Positions 1 through 6,118 of a stretch of DNA of 7,248 nucleotides are shown here, piece after piece. The notes beneath the pieces were generated by a model. It had not been told where the DNA came from, made no database searches, and saw only the letters and a list, made by a program, of their open reading frames with translations. Numbering within the stretch: position 1 is the first letter of the stretch; each line of letters begins with the position of its first letter. Source of the stretch: an uncultured Alphaproteobacteria bacterium (GTDB lineage: Bacteria; Pseudomonadota; Alphaproteobacteria; RF32; CAG-239); contig URWU01000075.1 of assembly GCA_900551585.1 (NCBI GenBank), positions 1 to 7,248 of the forward strand. The letters run 5' to 3'. The position numbers were made by a program, and so were the translations under genes.

Positions 1-24
1 GCGTCAGATGTGTATAAGAGACAG
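1..24 (+). other. Nextera (Tn5 mosaic-end) sequencing adapter remnant, not genomic
   Basis: Bases 6-24 read AGATGTGTATAAGAGACAG, the 19-bp Tn5 mosaic end used in Illumina Nextera libraries. They are preceded by GCGTC, which matches the end of the Read 1 adapter arm. The same sequence occurs inverted at the other end of the window. These bases should be trimmed; open reading frames that run into them are artefactual there. The first genomic base is about 25. Confidence 0.97.
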
Positions 25-78
25 GTCGTAAATGCCGACGTTGTCAAACTCGGAAACGGAGGATACGCAAATGAATAA
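25..78 (+). CDS. C-terminal end of a probable fourth small lipoprotein (5' partial)
   Basis: Reading from base 25 gives VVNADVVKLGNGGYANE followed by TAA at 76-78; the rest of the gene lies off the left edge. The stretch NADVVKL resembles the C-terminal ends of the downstream lipoproteins (TGDVVRL, EGNVVRV, EGDAVRV), so this is probably the tail of another member of the same array. The frame would overlap the next gene by 8 nt (71-78), consistent with tight operon packing. The match is only a few residues long, so the assignment is an inference. The same frame is open through the adapter, and residues encoded before base 25 are not native. Confidence 0.45.
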   Translation, partial: VVNADVVKLGNGGYANE

Positions 79-421
79 AATCAAACTGCTCGGCTTATCT
101 TTGTTTCTGCTTGCCGGCTGCACCATTGATAACGGCCATTTTGAAGCCGTTTCGACCCGGCCTCTGTCCCTGTTTACAATGACGGCTAATAACGGCATAA
201 TTGCCAAAGACATTGAAAGGGCATCCGAACAACACATTGTCGCCGTTATCCCGCTCAGCAAAGCGCCGAACATTTCCGACGCCATTAACCAGATTCTGGA
301 CGAACACAAAGCCGATTACCTCGCCGATGTCGACATCAAGTTTCAGACCTTCCGCATTCTTCCTTGGTACGGATACAGCTCCTGGAAAATTGAGGGCGAC
401 GCTGTCAGGGTTTATAAATAG
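71..421 (+). CDS. small predicted outer-membrane lipoprotein, array member 1
   Basis: This is a 116-residue protein of unknown function. It has a lipoprotein signal peptide: basic start MNKIK, a hydrophobic core, and the lipobox LAGC with the acylated cysteine at residue 17. Residue +2 after the cysteine is Thr rather than Asp, so outer-membrane sorting is likely by the usual Lol rule. The ATG at 71 was chosen over an ATG at 32 because GGAGG lies at 58-62 with 8 nt spacing and because the signal peptide begins there. The mature part has about 100 residues: an NGHF motif after the cysteine, a helical-looking segment (SDAINQILDEH), then a C-terminal motif WYGYSSWKIEG followed by AVRV. It aligns without gaps to the gene at 860-1207 (about 47 of 100 identical). 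I do not recognise a named family. The size and layout recall small proteobacterial lipoproteins ending in a beta-rich domain. Confidence 0.85.
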   Translation: MNKIKLLGLSLFLLAGCTIDNGHFEAVSTRPLSLFTMTANNGIIAKDIERASEQHIVAVIPLSKAPNISDAINQILDEHKADYLADVDIKFQTFRILPWYGYSSWKIEGDAVRVYK

Positions 422-449
422 GATACATACCAGAATCTCACAAAAAAAC

Positions 450-477
450 TTGCAATTTTCTTCCCCTCCGATACAAA
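450..477 (+). promoter_or_regulatory. possible weak sigma-70-type promoter before lipoprotein 2
   Basis: In the 83-nt gap between the first two lipoprotein genes, TTGCAA (450-455) and TACAAA (472-477) are 16 nt apart; each matches 4 of 6 consensus positions. Transcription would begin about 20 nt before the ATG at 505. No terminator hairpin is visible in the gap, so read-through from the upstream gene is equally possible. This is a low-confidence pattern match. Confidence 0.25.
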
Positions 478-504
478 TAAACCGGTTTAGCGGCAACAGG
501 GGAA

Positions 505-849
505 ATGAACTTGCGCAAATTTTGGGGAATGATACTTTTATTGCTTGGCGGCTGCTCGGCACAAACTTATCATATGGGACTGATTATTCCCGAAAACACG
601 CCGCTCAAAGAACAAGACATCGACCGCGGCACGATTGCCCATAACATCACAGGCAAGGACACGCACGAAATTATCCTGTTCTTTCCTTCCGGACACCCTA
701 ACTTTCAAAACGCCGTCAACCAAGCCTTGGTCAAAGGCCGCGGCGACTTAATCATCAACGCCGAAGTTTCCTATATCTACCATTGGTTTATTCTCGGCGG
801 TTACGAGCAGATTAAAATCACCGGCGATGTTGTCCGGCTGCCGCAGTAA
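505..849 (+). CDS. small predicted lipoprotein, diverged array member 2
   Basis: This is a 114-residue protein of unknown function. The signal peptide MNLRKFWGMILLLLGGC has a lipobox LGGC with cysteine 17; Ser at +2 again argues for outer-membrane sorting. The first part of the mature protein (residues 18-54) does not resemble its neighbours and lacks their NGH motif. The C-terminal 60 residues do align with them: HPNFQNAVNQ matches APNISDAINQ of the first gene, then a GDL/ADY position, an aromatic cluster (HWFILGGY), and the ending KITGDVVRL. AGGGGA at 498-503 is a good anti-16S match but sits only about 2 nt from the ATG. A stop codon at 478-480 and no better in-frame start force the use of 505 or of an ATG at 529, and the latter would remove most of the signal peptide. 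The gene is followed directly by the third lipoprotein gene, whose ribosome binding site overlaps this stop. Confidence 0.8.
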   Translation: MNLRKFWGMILLLLGGCSAQTYHMGLIIPENTPLKEQDIDRGTIAHNITGKDTHEIILFFPSGHPNFQNAVNQALVKGRGDLIINAEVSYIYHWFILGGYEQIKITGDVVRLPQ

Positions 850-853
850 GGAG
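847..853 (+). promoter_or_regulatory. ribosome binding site overlapping the upstream stop codon
   Basis: TAAGGAG contains the TAA stop of lipoprotein 2 (847-849) fused to an AAGGAG Shine-Dalgarno sequence, 6 nt before the ATG at 860. It fixes the start of lipoprotein 3 at 860 rather than at the upstream in-frame ATG at 827, and suggests that translation of genes 2 and 3 is coupled. Confidence 0.8.
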
Positions 854-859
854 CAAAAA

Positions 860-1207
860 ATGAAAAAATATTTTTTGCCTTTTCTTCTTGCGGCATTAAC
901 CTCCTGCGTTGTCAACAACGGCCATTATGATGTCCTGACCTCGGCACCGATGTCGCTGCACACTTTGGCAGCCGATAACCCGGTTATTGCCAAAAATGTT
1001 GAAGCCGTTTCACAACGGCATAGTTTCATGCTGATTCCTTTCGGCAAAGCGCCGGCTCTGTCGGAAGCCCTGCAGGAAATCCTCAGCAAATATCGCGGCG
1101 ATTACATGACCGACGTCTCGGTCAGCAGCCAAAATTTCCGGATTCCTTTTTGGTATGGCTACACTTCGTGGAAAATTGAAGGCAATGTCGTCCGCGTCTT
1201 AAAATAA
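860..1207 (+). CDS. small predicted outer-membrane lipoprotein, array member 3
   Basis: This is a 115-residue protein of unknown function and a close paralogue of the gene at 71-421. The signal peptide starts MKKYF and ends in the lipobox LTSC, with cysteine 16 and Val at +2 (no inner-membrane retention Asp). The mature 100 residues share with member 1 the NNGHY/DNGHF start, a P.SL.T segment, VIAKN/IIAKD, an IP..KAP..S.A..IL helix region, DY..DV, and the ending FRI..WYGY.SWKIEG..VRV.K. The alignment needs no gaps, so a gene duplication within the array is the simplest explanation. The gene lies 10 nt after lipoprotein 2 and 108 nt before kdsD. The position next to LPS genes hints at a cell-envelope role, but nothing in the sequence proves it. 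Confidence 0.86.
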   Translation: MKKYFLPFLLAALTSCVVNNGHYDVLTSAPMSLHTLAADNPVIAKNVEAVSQRHSFMLIPFGKAPALSEALQEILSKYRGDYMTDVSVSSQNFRIPFWYGYTSWKIEGNVVRVLK

Positions 1208-1243
1208 CGCCGCAAAAATCATGCCGTTTTTGGTATAAGACAT

Positions 1244-1266
1244 AAAAAAATCTTGCCTTTCGGCAA
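1244..1266 (-). terminator. possible intrinsic terminator acting on minus-strand transcripts
   Basis: The 108-nt gap between lipoprotein 3 and kdsD holds a perfect 5-bp stem, TTGCC (1253-1257) with GGCAA (1262-1266). Read on the minus strand it is closed by a GAAA tetraloop and followed 2 nt later by a run of seven T (complement of 1244-1250), the layout of a short rho-independent terminator. In the + direction the hairpin is followed by AT-rich sequence without a U run, so it is not a clear terminator for the lipoprotein genes. No minus-strand gene is visible to the right, so its purpose is unclear. I found no convincing promoter in this gap. Confidence 0.35.
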
Positions 1267-1315
1267 ATAAAATAATACCCTCAGGCTATTGCTAAACTGT
1301 AAAGGACAAGAGAAT

Positions 1316-2284
1316 ATGACTGTTGATACCCCTGATATTGCTTCGGCCAAACGTACCATCGAAAAAGAAATCGAAGCCTTGCGCATGATGGAGAACGAGC
1401 TTAACGGCAACCTTTCCGAAGCCTTGGATATTATGCAGAAAACCAAAGGCCGCGTCATTATCACCGGCATGGGCAAATCAGGACACGTCGGCTCCAAAAT
1501 TGCCGCCACATTAGCCTCCACCGGCACACCGTCTTTCTTTGTCCACCCGGGTGAAGCCAGCCACGGCGATTTGGGAATGCTCACCAAAGATGACTGTGTG
1601 GTTGCCATTTCCAACAGCGGCGAAACCCGCGAATTGTCAGATATCATCATTTATTGCAAAAGATACGGTATTCCGTTGATTGCCATGACCAAAAACCCCG
1701 ACAGTGCCTTAGGTGTTGCCGGTGATGTTCTGCTGAAACTCCCCGATGACGGCGAAGCCTGCCCGCTCGGCCTGGCACCGACTTCTTCCACCACCGCCAC
1801 CATTGTCCTCGGTGATATTCTGGCTGTCTCTCTGCTGGAACGCAAAGGTTTTACCAAAACAGATTTCAAACAGCGCCACCCGGGCGGCAAACTCGGTTCT
1901 TTCCTGAAAAAAGTTTCCGACCTCATGCACAAAGGCAAAGATATGCCTCTGGTAACCGCCTCGACCACCATGCAGGACGCCATGCTTGAAATGACTTCCA
2001 AAATGCTCGGCTGTGTCGGTATTGTTTCAGATGACAACAAACTCCTCGGAATTATCACCGACGGCGACCTGCGCCGCTGCCTCAGCCCGGATATTCTGAA
2101 TAAAACGGTCGACAAGGTCATGACCAAGAATCCCAAAACCATTGCTCCCGACGTTCTGGCCGTTGAAGCCCTGAACACAATGAACAACACCGGTAAAGGC
2201 ATTACCCAGTTATTCGTTGTTCAAGACGACAAACCCGTCGGTATCATTCATTTGCACGATTGCCTGCGTGCCGGAGTTGCTTAA
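1316..2284 (+). CDS. kdsD: arabinose-5-phosphate isomerase (KdsD/KpsF family)
   Basis: Interconverts D-ribulose 5-phosphate and D-arabinose 5-phosphate in the cytoplasm, the first committed step toward Kdo for the LPS inner core. The 322 residues are close to the family length. The SIS domain spans roughly residues 35-175 and shows GMGKSGH (51-57), EASHGDLG (80-87), SNSGETRE (99-106), GEACPLGLAPTSSTT (146-160) and RHPGGKLG (187-194). Using the E. coli KdsD residues as remembered (Lys59, Glu111, Glu152, His193), the counterparts here are Lys54, Glu106, Glu147 and His188, all present at a constant offset of 5. Two CBS domains follow (about 203-260 and 268-322). The ATG at 1316 has AAAGGA at 1301-1306; a TTG at 1289 is in frame but poorly placed. 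lptC starts 2 nt after the stop. KpsF or GutQ paralogues have the same architecture, but the lpt context favours the housekeeping enzyme. Confidence 0.95.
   Translation: MTVDTPDIASAKRTIEKEIEALRMMENELNGNLSEALDIMQKTKGRVIITGMGKSGHVGSKIAATLASTGTPSFFVHPGEASHGDLGMLTKDDCVVAISNSGETRELSDIIIYCKRYGIPLIAMTKNPDSALGVAGDVLLKLPDDGEACPLGLAPTSSTTATIVLGDILAVSLLERKGFTKTDFKQRHPGGKLGSFLKKVSDLMHKGKDMPLVTASTTMQDAMLEMTSKMLGCVGIVSDDNKLLGIITDGDLRRCLSPDILNKTVDKVMTKNPKTIAPDVLAVEALNTMNNTGKGITQLFVVQDDKPVGIIHLHDCLRAGVA
2273..2276 (+). promoter_or_regulatory. ribosome binding site that decides a TTG start for lptC
   Basis: GGAG lies inside the last codons of kdsD, 10 nt before TTG at 2287. There is no in-frame ATG or GTG before the transmembrane segment of lptC. 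This pair is therefore the best start, and implies that lptC is translated by ribosomes finishing kdsD. Confidence 0.55.
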
Positions 2285-2286
2285 CT

Positions 2287-2961
2287 TTGATAAACGTCAA
2301 ACAAATAGATTCGCTTTTTAACGAAGATTCGCAAAAAGATCAGCAACGGCCGAAGGACGCGATTGTCAAGCACACCAAATGGGTGCGCCGCGCTAAACTG
2401 ATTCTGCCCAGCTTTGCCGCCGTGTTAATCGGCCTTCTGGTAATTTTTCCGTCTTTGCAAAAAAACGAAAAAGATTTGTTTTTGGACATAACCCGTCCGA
2501 AGAAAGGCGAGCTTGAAAAGCTCCATGTTGAAAAAACCATCCTCAACATCACCGACAAAGACAATAAGGTTCACAATTTTACCGCCGAAAATATCGACGA
2601 GACCAGCCCCGGTTCCAAGCTGATTAAGCTGAACCGGCCCGACGGCATGATGCCGACCTCTTTTGCCGACTGGGTTAATATCAAATCTCCGACCGGTTAT
2701 TTTGACCAGAATAAAAATACGCTGCAGCTGATTGATAATGTGGAAATTTTTTATTCTCAGGGCATGAATGTGAACGTTCCCGATGTTACATTTGATTTTA
2801 ACACCTCAATCGCCAGCAGCGCCAGTCCGGTTAAAGCTCAGGGTTATATCGGCGATCTGACTTCGGAAGGCTTTGAATTCAGCACCAAAACCGGCATTGT
2901 CACATTTAAAGGCAAAACCTTTATCAAACTAAAAGAAGACAGCTTAAAAGGAAATAACTAA
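2287..2961 (+). CDS. lptC: LPS export inner-membrane protein LptC
   Basis: Bitopic inner-membrane protein that takes LPS from the LptB2FG transporter and passes it to LptA. From the TTG start the protein has 224 residues. It has a basic cytoplasmic N-terminus of about 37 residues (ending HTKWVRRAK), one transmembrane helix at about 38-57 (LILPSFAAVLIGLLVIFPSL), and a periplasmic beta-rich domain (about 60-215) of the LptC/DUF1239 type. Features of that domain include the segment KDNKVHNFTAENI, the repeated NVEIFYSQG and VTFDFN strands, and the ending GFEFSTKTGIVTFKGKTFIK, typical of LptC/OstA folds. E. coli LptC is about 190 residues with hardly any cytoplasmic tail; the extension is common in alphaproteobacterial homologues. 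Primary sequence is weakly conserved in this family, so the position between kdsD and lptA is strong support. The stop TAA overlaps the lptA ATG by one base. The exact start is less certain than the identity. Confidence 0.88.
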   Translation: MINVKQIDSLFNEDSQKDQQRPKDAIVKHTKWVRRAKLILPSFAAVLIGLLVIFPSLQKNEKDLFLDITRPKKGELEKLHVEKTILNITDKDNKVHNFTAENIDETSPGSKLIKLNRPDGMMPTSFADWVNIKSPTGYFDQNKNTLQLIDNVEIFYSQGMNVNVPDVTFDFNTSIASSASPVKAQGYIGDLTSEGFEFSTKTGIVTFKGKTFIKLKEDSLKGNN

Positions 2962-3746
2962 TGTTCAGGCTCGTTTACATCTTGGCCGCTTTGCTCTGCT
3001 TTCCGGCTCTCTCACAAGCCCAGTATATGAATTTGACCGCCGATAAAGAAGTCGAATGGGATTCTCAGGCTCAGAAGATGACCGCCGTCGGCAATGCAGT
3101 CGCTTCAAAAAAAGATATGCAGATTCGCGCCGATAAAATGACGGCTTATTATGCCAAGAACACCTCTGCGGCAAGCAAGAAAAATACCATTACCGAAGTC
3201 CATGCTTCCGGCACTGTGGTCATGACAACACCGAAAGCCAAAGCTTTCGGCGACACGATGGACTATGACATCGCCAAAGACAGCGTCGTTTTAAGGGGCG
3301 AACCGGCCAAAATCCAAACCGACAAAGAAACCATCACCGCCAAAGACAATATCACCTATTATCCGTCTCAGCAAAAAGCGATTGCCACCGGCAATGTTTT
3401 TGCCACCGATAAAAAGAACAATAAAATCTATTCCGACCGCATGATTGCTTTTTTCAAAAAGAACGCCAAATCCGGCGCATTGGAAATGGACAAGGTTGAA
3501 ATTTATGACCATGTCAAAATCGTAACCGACAATGCCAACGTCACCGCGGATAAAGGCCTCTACCTGCCTCAAACCGGCATGGTCAAACTCTATGACCATG
3601 TGATGATTGACCAGCAGGGCAACAAACTGCAGGGCGATTTTGCCGAAACCAATCTCAACACCGGCAAAAGCCGCATTATTGCAGGCAAAACCTCACAGGG
3701 ACGCGTCTCCGGCGTTTTCAAAGAAAAAAAGAAATCCGATAAATAA
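2961..3746 (+). CDS. lptA: LPS export periplasmic bridge protein LptA (two OstA-type units)
   Basis: Soluble periplasmic protein whose beta-jellyroll units stack between LptC and LptD to form the hydrophobic groove along which LPS crosses the periplasm. The 261 residues begin with a Sec signal peptide (hydrophobic 4-17, cleavage predicted after SQA at residue 20). The mature part reads as a tandem duplication. Unit 1 is about 26-120 and unit 2 about 125-227, with matching segments such as AQKMTAVGNAVASKK versus QQKAIATGNVFATDK and RADKMTAYYAKN versus YSDRMIAFFKKN. A lysine-rich tail (KEKKKSDK) ends the protein. E. coli LptA is 185 residues, so this one is clearly longer. AAGGA (2948-2952) lies inside the end of lptC, 8 nt from the ATG; the TAATG stop/start overlap indicates translational coupling with lptC. 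A general OstA-domain protein is the alternative, but the locus settles it. Confidence 0.92.
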   Translation: MFRLVYILAALLCFPALSQAQYMNLTADKEVEWDSQAQKMTAVGNAVASKKDMQIRADKMTAYYAKNTSAASKKNTITEVHASGTVVMTTPKAKAFGDTMDYDIAKDSVVLRGEPAKIQTDKETITAKDNITYYPSQQKAIATGNVFATDKKNNKIYSDRMIAFFKKNAKSGALEMDKVEIYDHVKIVTDNANVTADKGLYLPQTGMVKLYDHVMIDQQGNKLQGDFAETNLNTGKSRIIAGKTSQGRVSGVFKEKKKSDK

Positions 3747-3769
3747 TCACTTTAAGAAAAGATAAAACC

Positions 3770-4516
3770 ATGAATGCAATTGCTAATCCGCTCGTTTCAA
3801 AATTAGAAGTTTTTAATATCGGTAAAAAATATAAAAACCGTCCGGTTCTGCGGAATGTGTCGCTGAATGTCAAACGTGGTGAAGCCGTCGGCCTGCTCGG
3901 TCCGAACGGTGCCGGCAAAACTACTTGCTTTTACTGCGTCACTGGTTTAATCACACCAGATTACGGCGATGTGCATATTGACGGTCAGGATATTACCAAT
4001 CTGCCGATGTACCGCCGCGCCCGCATGGGTATCGGCTATCTGCCGCAAGAAGCTTCCATTTTCCGCTCATTGAGCGTAGAAGATAATATCAAAGCAGTGC
4101 TGGAAATTGTTATTGAAGACGAGAGCAAGCGCGAAAATATGCTTGAAGAACTCTTATCCGAATTTTCAATTGCCCACCTGCGCAAATCTCCGGCAATTGC
4201 TTTATCCGGCGGTGAGCGCCGCCGCTTGGAAATTGCCCGTGCCTTAGCCAGCCAGCCGAATTTTATTCTGCTTGACGAGCCTCTGGCCGGTATTGACCCG
4301 ATTGCCGTCGGCGAAATCCGCAACCTCGTTTCACAGCTCAAACACCGCGGCCTCGGCGTTTTAATTACCGATCATAATGTCCGTGAGACTTTAGATATTA
4401 CCGACAGAGCTTATATCTTACACGGCGGCACCGTTCTGATGGAAGGTAATCCTGATGAAATCGTTGCCAATAAAGAAGTTAGAAAGGTTTACCTTGGCGA
4501 TAACTTCTCCATGTAA
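3770..4516 (+). CDS. lptB: LPS export ABC transporter ATP-binding protein LptB
   Basis: Cytoplasmic ATPase that dimerises and drives LPS extraction from the inner membrane together with LptF and LptG (not in this window). The 248-residue protein has every ABC element: Walker A GPNGAGKT (44-51), Q-loop Gln93 within the LptB-typical stretch GYLPQEASIFRSLSVEDN (89-106), signature LSGGE (145-149), Walker B FILLDE (165-170) with catalytic Glu170, D-loop (AGID), and H-loop His202. The GYLPQEASIFR stretch distinguishes LptB from LivF/LivG-type relatives. It starts 23 nt after lptA; the upstream sequence is AG-rich (AAGAAAAGA) without a strong Shine-Dalgarno match, so the level of translation may depend on the preceding genes. 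rpoN follows after 24 nt. Confidence 0.97.
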   Translation: MNAIANPLVSKLEVFNIGKKYKNRPVLRNVSLNVKRGEAVGLLGPNGAGKTTCFYCVTGLITPDYGDVHIDGQDITNLPMYRRARMGIGYLPQEASIFRSLSVEDNIKAVLEIVIEDESKRENMLEELLSEFSIAHLRKSPAIALSGGERRRLEIARALASQPNFILLDEPLAGIDPIAVGEIRNLVSQLKHRGLGVLITDHNVRETLDITDRAYILHGGTVLMEGNPDEIVANKEVRKVYLGDNFSM

Positions 4517-4540
4517 TTTTTAAAACTGGAGCCCTGAGTT

Positions 4541-6025
4541 ATGGCTGTTACTCCCAAACTGGAAATACGACAATCGCAGTCTCTGCTTATGACACCGCAG
4601 CTGCGTCAGGCAATCAACCTGCTGCAAATGTCCAATCTGGAATTGGGGGAACTGATTGAGCAGGAATTAAACGCCAATCCGCTTTTGGAAAAAGAAAGCG
4701 ATACATCTTACGACGATGTCGAAACACCTCAGACAATAGATGACTATACTGATATGTCAACACCGGAACCGGAAGATTATTCTCCCGATGTTGACTATGA
4801 CAACCAATTTGACGATTCCGGTTCTGACCGCGAGGGCTATGACAATCTCGACAATGATTATTCCTGGTCGGATTACAACGAAAGCAAAAATCACAGCGGC
4901 GATGAAGATTTTGACTATTTTGAAAAAAAGCTCAGCGATGACAAATCGCTCTATCGTTTGTTGAACGAACAAATCGGCCTGAATTTTTCCTCCAAACTGG
5001 ATCAGGCTATCGCTCTGCGCCTGATTGAACATCTCGATTCCGCCGGCTATTTTCGCGGTGATATCAAAGAAATCGCCGCAAAACTTAATCTGAAACAAGC
5101 AAAAATCAAAGAAGTCTGGGAAGTTTTGAAAACTTTCGAACCTTCGGGAATTTTTGCCGTCGATTTGGCCGAATGTCTGGCTATTCAGCTCAAAGACCAA
5201 AACCGCTATGACCCTATGATTGCCGCCCTGCTGGATAACCTGCCGCTGCTGGCCGAACGCAAGTTCAAGGAATTAAAGAAAATCTGTCAGGTCGATGATG
5301 AAGATTTAGCATCGATGATTGCCGATATTAAAAGCCTCAACCCCAAACCGGCAGCCGAATTTACCAATGACCTCACCTCTTATGTGATTCCCGATGTCTT
5401 TGTCAAACGTGACAAACACGGCAATTATCAGGTCGAGCTGAACAGTATGTCCCTGCCGCGCGTTTTGATAAACCGCCGCTACTACAGCGAAATCAAAGAA
5501 GCCGCCACCGGCAAAGAAACCAAACGCTACCTGAAAGAACAAATCAGCAGCGCCAATTTTTTGGTAAAAGCCTTACACCAGCGGGCAATGACGATTTTGA
5601 AAGTCAGTGAAGAAATTGTCAAAGCCCAGCAGGATTTTTTTGAAAAAGGCATTGAACATTTAAAGCCTATGGCCTTGCGTGATATTGCCGAAAATATTGA
5701 AATGCACGAAAGCACCGTCAGCCGCGTCACAACCAATAAATATATGCACACGCCGCGCGGATTGTTTGAGCTCAAATATTTCTTTTCGGCCGCAGCCGGC
5801 ACTTTCAGCGGCGATGACCAAACCTCAACCCTGAGTATCAAACATAAAATTAAAAAGCTGATTGACGAAGAAAGTGCCGATAATATCCTTTCCGACGACA
5901 AACTGGTCGAAGTCCTTGCCTCTCAGGGGATTAAAATTGCCCGCCGCACCATTACCAAATACCGCGAAGCCATGGGCATAGCCACTTCCGGACAAAGAAA
6001 GCGCGATAAACGCCAGCCGCTCTAA
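4541..6025 (+). CDS. rpoN: RNA polymerase sigma-54 factor RpoN
   Basis: Alternative sigma factor that recognises -24/-12 promoters and needs an AAA+ enhancer-binding protein to open them. The 494 residues follow the family order. Region I (about 6-50) is Gln/Leu-rich (LEIRQSQSLLMTPQLRQAINLLQMS). The acidic region II (about 52-126) is unusually rich in Asp and Tyr. The core-binding domain runs about 135-310, and the helix-turn-helix region is near 377-415 (MALRDIAENIEMHESTVSRV). The RpoN box ARRTITKYRE is at 467-476, close to the canonical ARRTVAKYRE. TGGAG (4527-4531) lies 9 nt before the ATG. The protein appears intact. Its place after lptB and before hpf and ptsN is the conserved proteobacterial arrangement. 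Which genes it controls cannot be told from this window. Confidence 0.98.
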   Translation: MAVTPKLEIRQSQSLLMTPQLRQAINLLQMSNLELGELIEQELNANPLLEKESDTSYDDVETPQTIDDYTDMSTPEPEDYSPDVDYDNQFDDSGSDREGYDNLDNDYSWSDYNESKNHSGDEDFDYFEKKLSDDKSLYRLLNEQIGLNFSSKLDQAIALRLIEHLDSAGYFRGDIKEIAAKLNLKQAKIKEVWEVLKTFEPSGIFAVDLAECLAIQLKDQNRYDPMIAALLDNLPLLAERKFKELKKICQVDDEDLASMIADIKSLNPKPAAEFTNDLTSYVIPDVFVKRDKHGNYQVELNSMSLPRVLINRRYYSEIKEAATGKETKRYLKEQISSANFLVKALHQRAMTILKVSEEIVKAQQDFFEKGIEHLKPMALRDIAENIEMHESTVSRVTTNKYMHTPRGLFELKYFFSAAAGTFSGDDQTSTLSIKHKIKKLIDEESADNILSDDKLVEVLASQGIKIARRTITKYREAMGIATSGQRKRDKRQPL

Positions 6026-6089
6026 AACCTTTTGTCTCAGAAGTTTTTATTGACTTTTATTAATATTGGGGTTAATTACAATCTTACAT

Positions 6090-6118
6090 TTGATATCGTC
6101 GCCGATTTAGGATATATT
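6090..6118 (+). promoter_or_regulatory. sigma-70-type promoter for hpf-ptsN
   Basis: TTGATA (6090-6095) and TATATT (6113-6118) are separated by exactly 17 nt, and each matches 5 of 6 consensus positions. They lie in the 139-nt AT-rich gap between rpoN and hpf. Transcription would start near 6125, giving a leader of about 40 nt before the hpf ATG at 6165. The rest of the gap holds no evident hairpin terminator after rpoN, so some read-through from rpoN is also possible. Confidence 0.6.

Noticed and set aside
201..644. 147-codon open frame on the + strand across the first two lipoproteins
   Set aside because: It overlaps two better-supported genes in a different frame and crosses the intergenic gap; its composition (Thr/Pro/Arg-rich) is that of a shadow frame.
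1651..2202. 183-codon open frame on the minus strand inside kdsD
   Set aside because: It is antisense to a fully conserved isomerase with all catalytic motifs, and its translation (Ser/Arg/Pro-rich) is typical of a mirror frame.
6024..6048. Possible terminator after rpoN
   Set aside because: Only A-U pairing (AAAAC with GTTTT) can be drawn; there is no GC stem, so it does not qualify as an intrinsic terminator.
6050..6082. TTGACT with TACAAT as an alternative hpf promoter
   Set aside because: Both hexamers are good, but the spacer is 21 nt, too long for a normal sigma-70 promoter.
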